6,788 nt of DNA from an uncultured Thermomicrobiales bacterium (GTDB taxonomy: Bacteria; Chloroflexota; Chloroflexia; Thermomicrobiales; UBA6265): assembly GCA_902806395.1 (NCBI GenBank), contig CADCWH010000369.1:1-6788 (forward strand), read 5' to 3'. Of this stretch, positions 5,233-6,788 are shown in pieces. The position numbers and the translations under genes are program-made. The notes under the pieces are model-generated. The model was given only the letters and a program-made list of their open reading frames with translations. It had not been told where the DNA came from and searched no databases. Every line of letters starts with the position of its first letter. The first letter of the stretch is position 1.

Positions 5233-6021
5233 ATGCGCCTGTCCGACACCGTGGTCCTGATCAGCGGCGGTGGTTCCGGCATCGGCCGGGCCACCGCCCT
5301 GCGCTCCGCCGCCGAGGGGGCGAGCGTCGTGGTCGTGGACCTCGATGCGAATGCCGCTACCAGGGTTGCCGGGGAGATCGTGGCGTCCGGCGGCCGCGCC
5401 CTCCCGATCGCCGCCGACGTGACGGAGGAGGCCGCCGTCACGGCGGCGTTCGACCGCGCCATCGCCGAGATGGACCGGATCGACGTGCTGGTCAACAACG
5501 TCGGCGTCTCCCTGGGCACCGACATCCTCGAACTGGACCTGGCGACCTGGGCGAGCAACGTCTCCGTCGTGCTGACCAGCGCCTACCTCTGTACGCGGGC
5601 TGCCCTACCGGGCATGGTCGCCCGAGGCCGGGGGGCCATCGTCAATGTCGCGTCGGTGAACGGGATGACGGGTCTCGGAGAAGATGCCTACGGCGCGGCC
5701 AAGGCGGGGATGATCAACCTGACCCAGAATGTCGCGGTGCGCTATGGCCGGAGCGGCGTCCGGGTCAACTGCGTCGCCCCGGGAACGGTGCGCACCCCGG
5801 TCTGGGACGAGCGTCGGAACCGGGATCCTGACATCTTAACGCGCCTGACGCGCTGGTACCCGCTGGGTCGGATCGGGGAGCCGGACGATGTCGCCCGAGC
5901 GGTGGTTTTCCTGGCGTCGGACGACGCGGCCTGGGTCACGGGAGTGGTCTTGCCCGTCGATGGCGGCCTGATGGCGGGCCGGTTCGACATGGCGCGGGAT
6001 CTGGTCCCGGACGATGCCTAG
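5233..6021 (+). CDS. SDR family NAD(P)-dependent oxidoreductase (classical short-chain dehydrogenase)
   Basis: A 262-residue classical short-chain dehydrogenase/reductase with a Rossmann fold, cytoplasmic, usually tetrameric. The cofactor motif S-G-x3-G-x-G covers residues 11-18 (SGGGSGIG). Asp36 at the end of the second strand (VVVVDLD) points to NAD(H) in preference to NADP(H). NNVG stands at 88-91 in place of NNAG. The catalytic tetrad is visible as Asn109, Ser141, Tyr153 and Lys157 (YGAAK). A C-terminal GEPDDVARAVVFLASDDA stretch and VDGG complete the FabG/glucose-dehydrogenase-like pattern. ATG 5233 is chosen because GGGGGA lies six bases upstream and the N-terminus then starts just before the first strand. 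The substrate could be a sugar, a polyol or a 3-oxoacyl compound; the sequence does not decide. The gene ends tail to tail with the LuxR-type regulator, sharing CTAG, so no terminator separates them. Confidence 0.92.
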   Translation: MRLSDTVVLISGGGSGIGRATALRSAAEGASVVVVDLDANAATRVAGEIVASGGRALPIAADVTEEAAVTAAFDRAIAEMDRIDVLVNNVGVSLGTDILELDLATWASNVSVVLTSAYLCTRAALPGMVARGRGAIVNVASVNGMTGLGEDAYGAAKAGMINLTQNVAVRYGRSGVRVNCVAPGTVRTPVWDERRNRDPDILTRLTRWYPLGRIGEPDDVARAVVFLASDDAAWVTGVVLPVDGGLMAGRFDMARDLVPDDA

Positions 6022-6788
6022 TCGTTGGCATGAGCGGGCTTCCGAGGGGGACGACTCCACGTGAGGACCGACGAGTCTGACCGGGGTAGGACGGGATCGA
6101 TGAGACCCGCGGCGAGAGCAGCGGTCACGGCCGCCGTCCGCGTCCTAACGCCAAGTTTCGCCCGGATCCGGCTGACGTGAGCTTCCACGGTGCGCACGCC
6201 CAAGAAGAGCGCATCCGCCATCTCGCGGTCTGAGATCCCAGTCACCAGCAATCCGAGAACATCCTCTTCCCGAGGTGATAGCTTGATCGCAGACTGGGCA
6301 GGAGTCTGGTCGGCAGCCGCCGTCGACGGCACGATCGCGTCTATCTCATCGATGGCGAGGGGCACCGTGAGTTGACGTCCTAACGACCATGCGTCACGAA
6401 ATCTCGTCTCTCCCAGACTCGCCCGAACCGCCTCCAGCGCCCGCTGGCGCGCGGCCATCTCAGTCGAGATCATGGCCCTGGCACCCGACTGTTCAGTCAA
6501 TGCCTCCGCGGCCCCGAGGAGCCGCGCGGCTTCCTCGGGTTGGTTCCAGGCCGCCGCCGCGAGTGCGGTTCCTTCAAACACATTGACGATCACGCGCAAT
6601 TCTCTCGAATCACCGAGCAGGGTCAGACACTCGCGATAGTACGAGAGGGAACGAGCATAATCTTCTTGGTCACGCGCAACATTGCCCAGATCGCACAACG
6701 AGCGAATCATGCCGAGGAGGTAACCCTGTTGGCGACAGGTGCCCAGGGCCAGTTCGTGTCTCACCATCGCGACATCGAGGTTTCCCCG
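6018..6788 (-). CDS. LuxR-type transcriptional regulator with TPR-like region (C-terminal part, cut by window edge)
   Basis: 256 residues of a longer protein are present; the frame stays open to the right edge (RGNLDVA before the first Met at 6767), so the N-terminus is missing. Using that Met as residue 1, residues 1-145 form tetratricopeptide-like helices: CDLGNVARDQEDYARSLSYY, then AARLLGAAEALTEQ, then RFRDAWSLGRQLT. These are typical of large regulators with an N-terminal ATPase and a TPR array. Residues about 163-222 (6281 down to 6102) are a LuxR/GerE helix-turn-helix: LSPREEDVL, ISDREMADAL and the recognition helix VRTVEAHVSRIRAKLGV. A polar tail of about 27 residues follows. Such proteins usually sense a ligand through the ATPase/TPR part and bind DNA through the C-terminus. 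Its targets are not evident; the adjacent dehydrogenase is convergent, not divergent. Base composition is lower in GC than the neighbours, especially beyond 6540. Confidence 0.9.
   Translation of the reverse strand, partial: RGNLDVAMVRHELALGTCRQQGYLLGMIRSLCDLGNVARDQEDYARSLSYYRECLTLLGDSRELRVIVNVFEGTALAAAAWNQPEEAARLLGAAEALTEQSGARAMISTEMAARQRALEAVRASLGETRFRDAWSLGRQLTVPLAIDEIDAIVPSTAAADQTPAQSAIKLSPREEDVLGLLVTGISDREMADALFLGVRTVEAHVSRIRAKLGVRTRTAAVTAALAAGLIDPVLPRSDSSVLTWSRPPRKPAHAND

Noticed and set aside
4920..5831. Plus-strand open frame across the divergent gap and the dehydrogenase
   Set aside because: Within 5233-5831 it is an out-of-frame copy of the dehydrogenase, giving Arg/Gly-rich sequence; the part in the gap has no family feature.

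Overview
The window is 6788 bases of GC-rich bacterial chromosome. GTG and ATG starts are mixed, intergenic gaps are short and no mobile element is visible. The general look is that of a high-GC, Gram-positive-like or Chloroflexota organism. The ParB-like protein, its metallophosphoesterase partner and the TPR-LuxR regulator recall Thermomicrobia/Sphaerobacter-type Chloroflexota. That placement is an inference from memory of such families, not a measured result.

Left part, plus strand (1-2919): a complete M19 zinc dipeptidase (28-1155) is followed after 61 bases by a 14-segment MFS exporter of DHA2 type (1217-2584). Directly behind it, overlapping the MFS stop by ATGA, lies the C-terminal half of an alpha/beta hydrolase (2581-2919). 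It has an in-frame TAG at 2752-2754 and lacks the half that should carry the nucleophile, so it is called a pseudogene relic. A 249-base gap (2920-3168) with two inverted repeats separates this block from the convergent genes.

Middle part, minus strand (3169-4931): a compact two-gene operon. A calcineurin-like metallophosphoesterase (4931 to 4137) is overlapped by GTGA with a ParB/sulfiredoxin-fold protein carrying a DGNHR motif and a C-terminal domain of unknown function (4140 to 3169). The overlap implies translational coupling. This pair is the least understood part of the window and the best candidate for new biology.

Right part: a divergent 301-base gap (4932-5232) carries a weak candidate promoter for the operon and a GC-rich hairpin over the ribosome binding site of the next gene. 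That gene is a classical NAD-type short-chain dehydrogenase (5233-6021, plus). It ends tail to tail with a TPR/LuxR-type regulator (minus, 6018 to beyond the right edge). The palindrome CTAG at 6018-6021 supplies the TAG stop of both genes. The regulator is cut by the window edge and has clearly lower GC at its far end.

The genes do not form a single pathway. The dipeptidase, exporter and dead hydrolase look like peripheral peptide or small-molecule metabolism. The operon looks like a nucleotide, phosphate or signalling module of unknown purpose. No CRISPR array, RNA gene, prophage or insertion sequence was seen.
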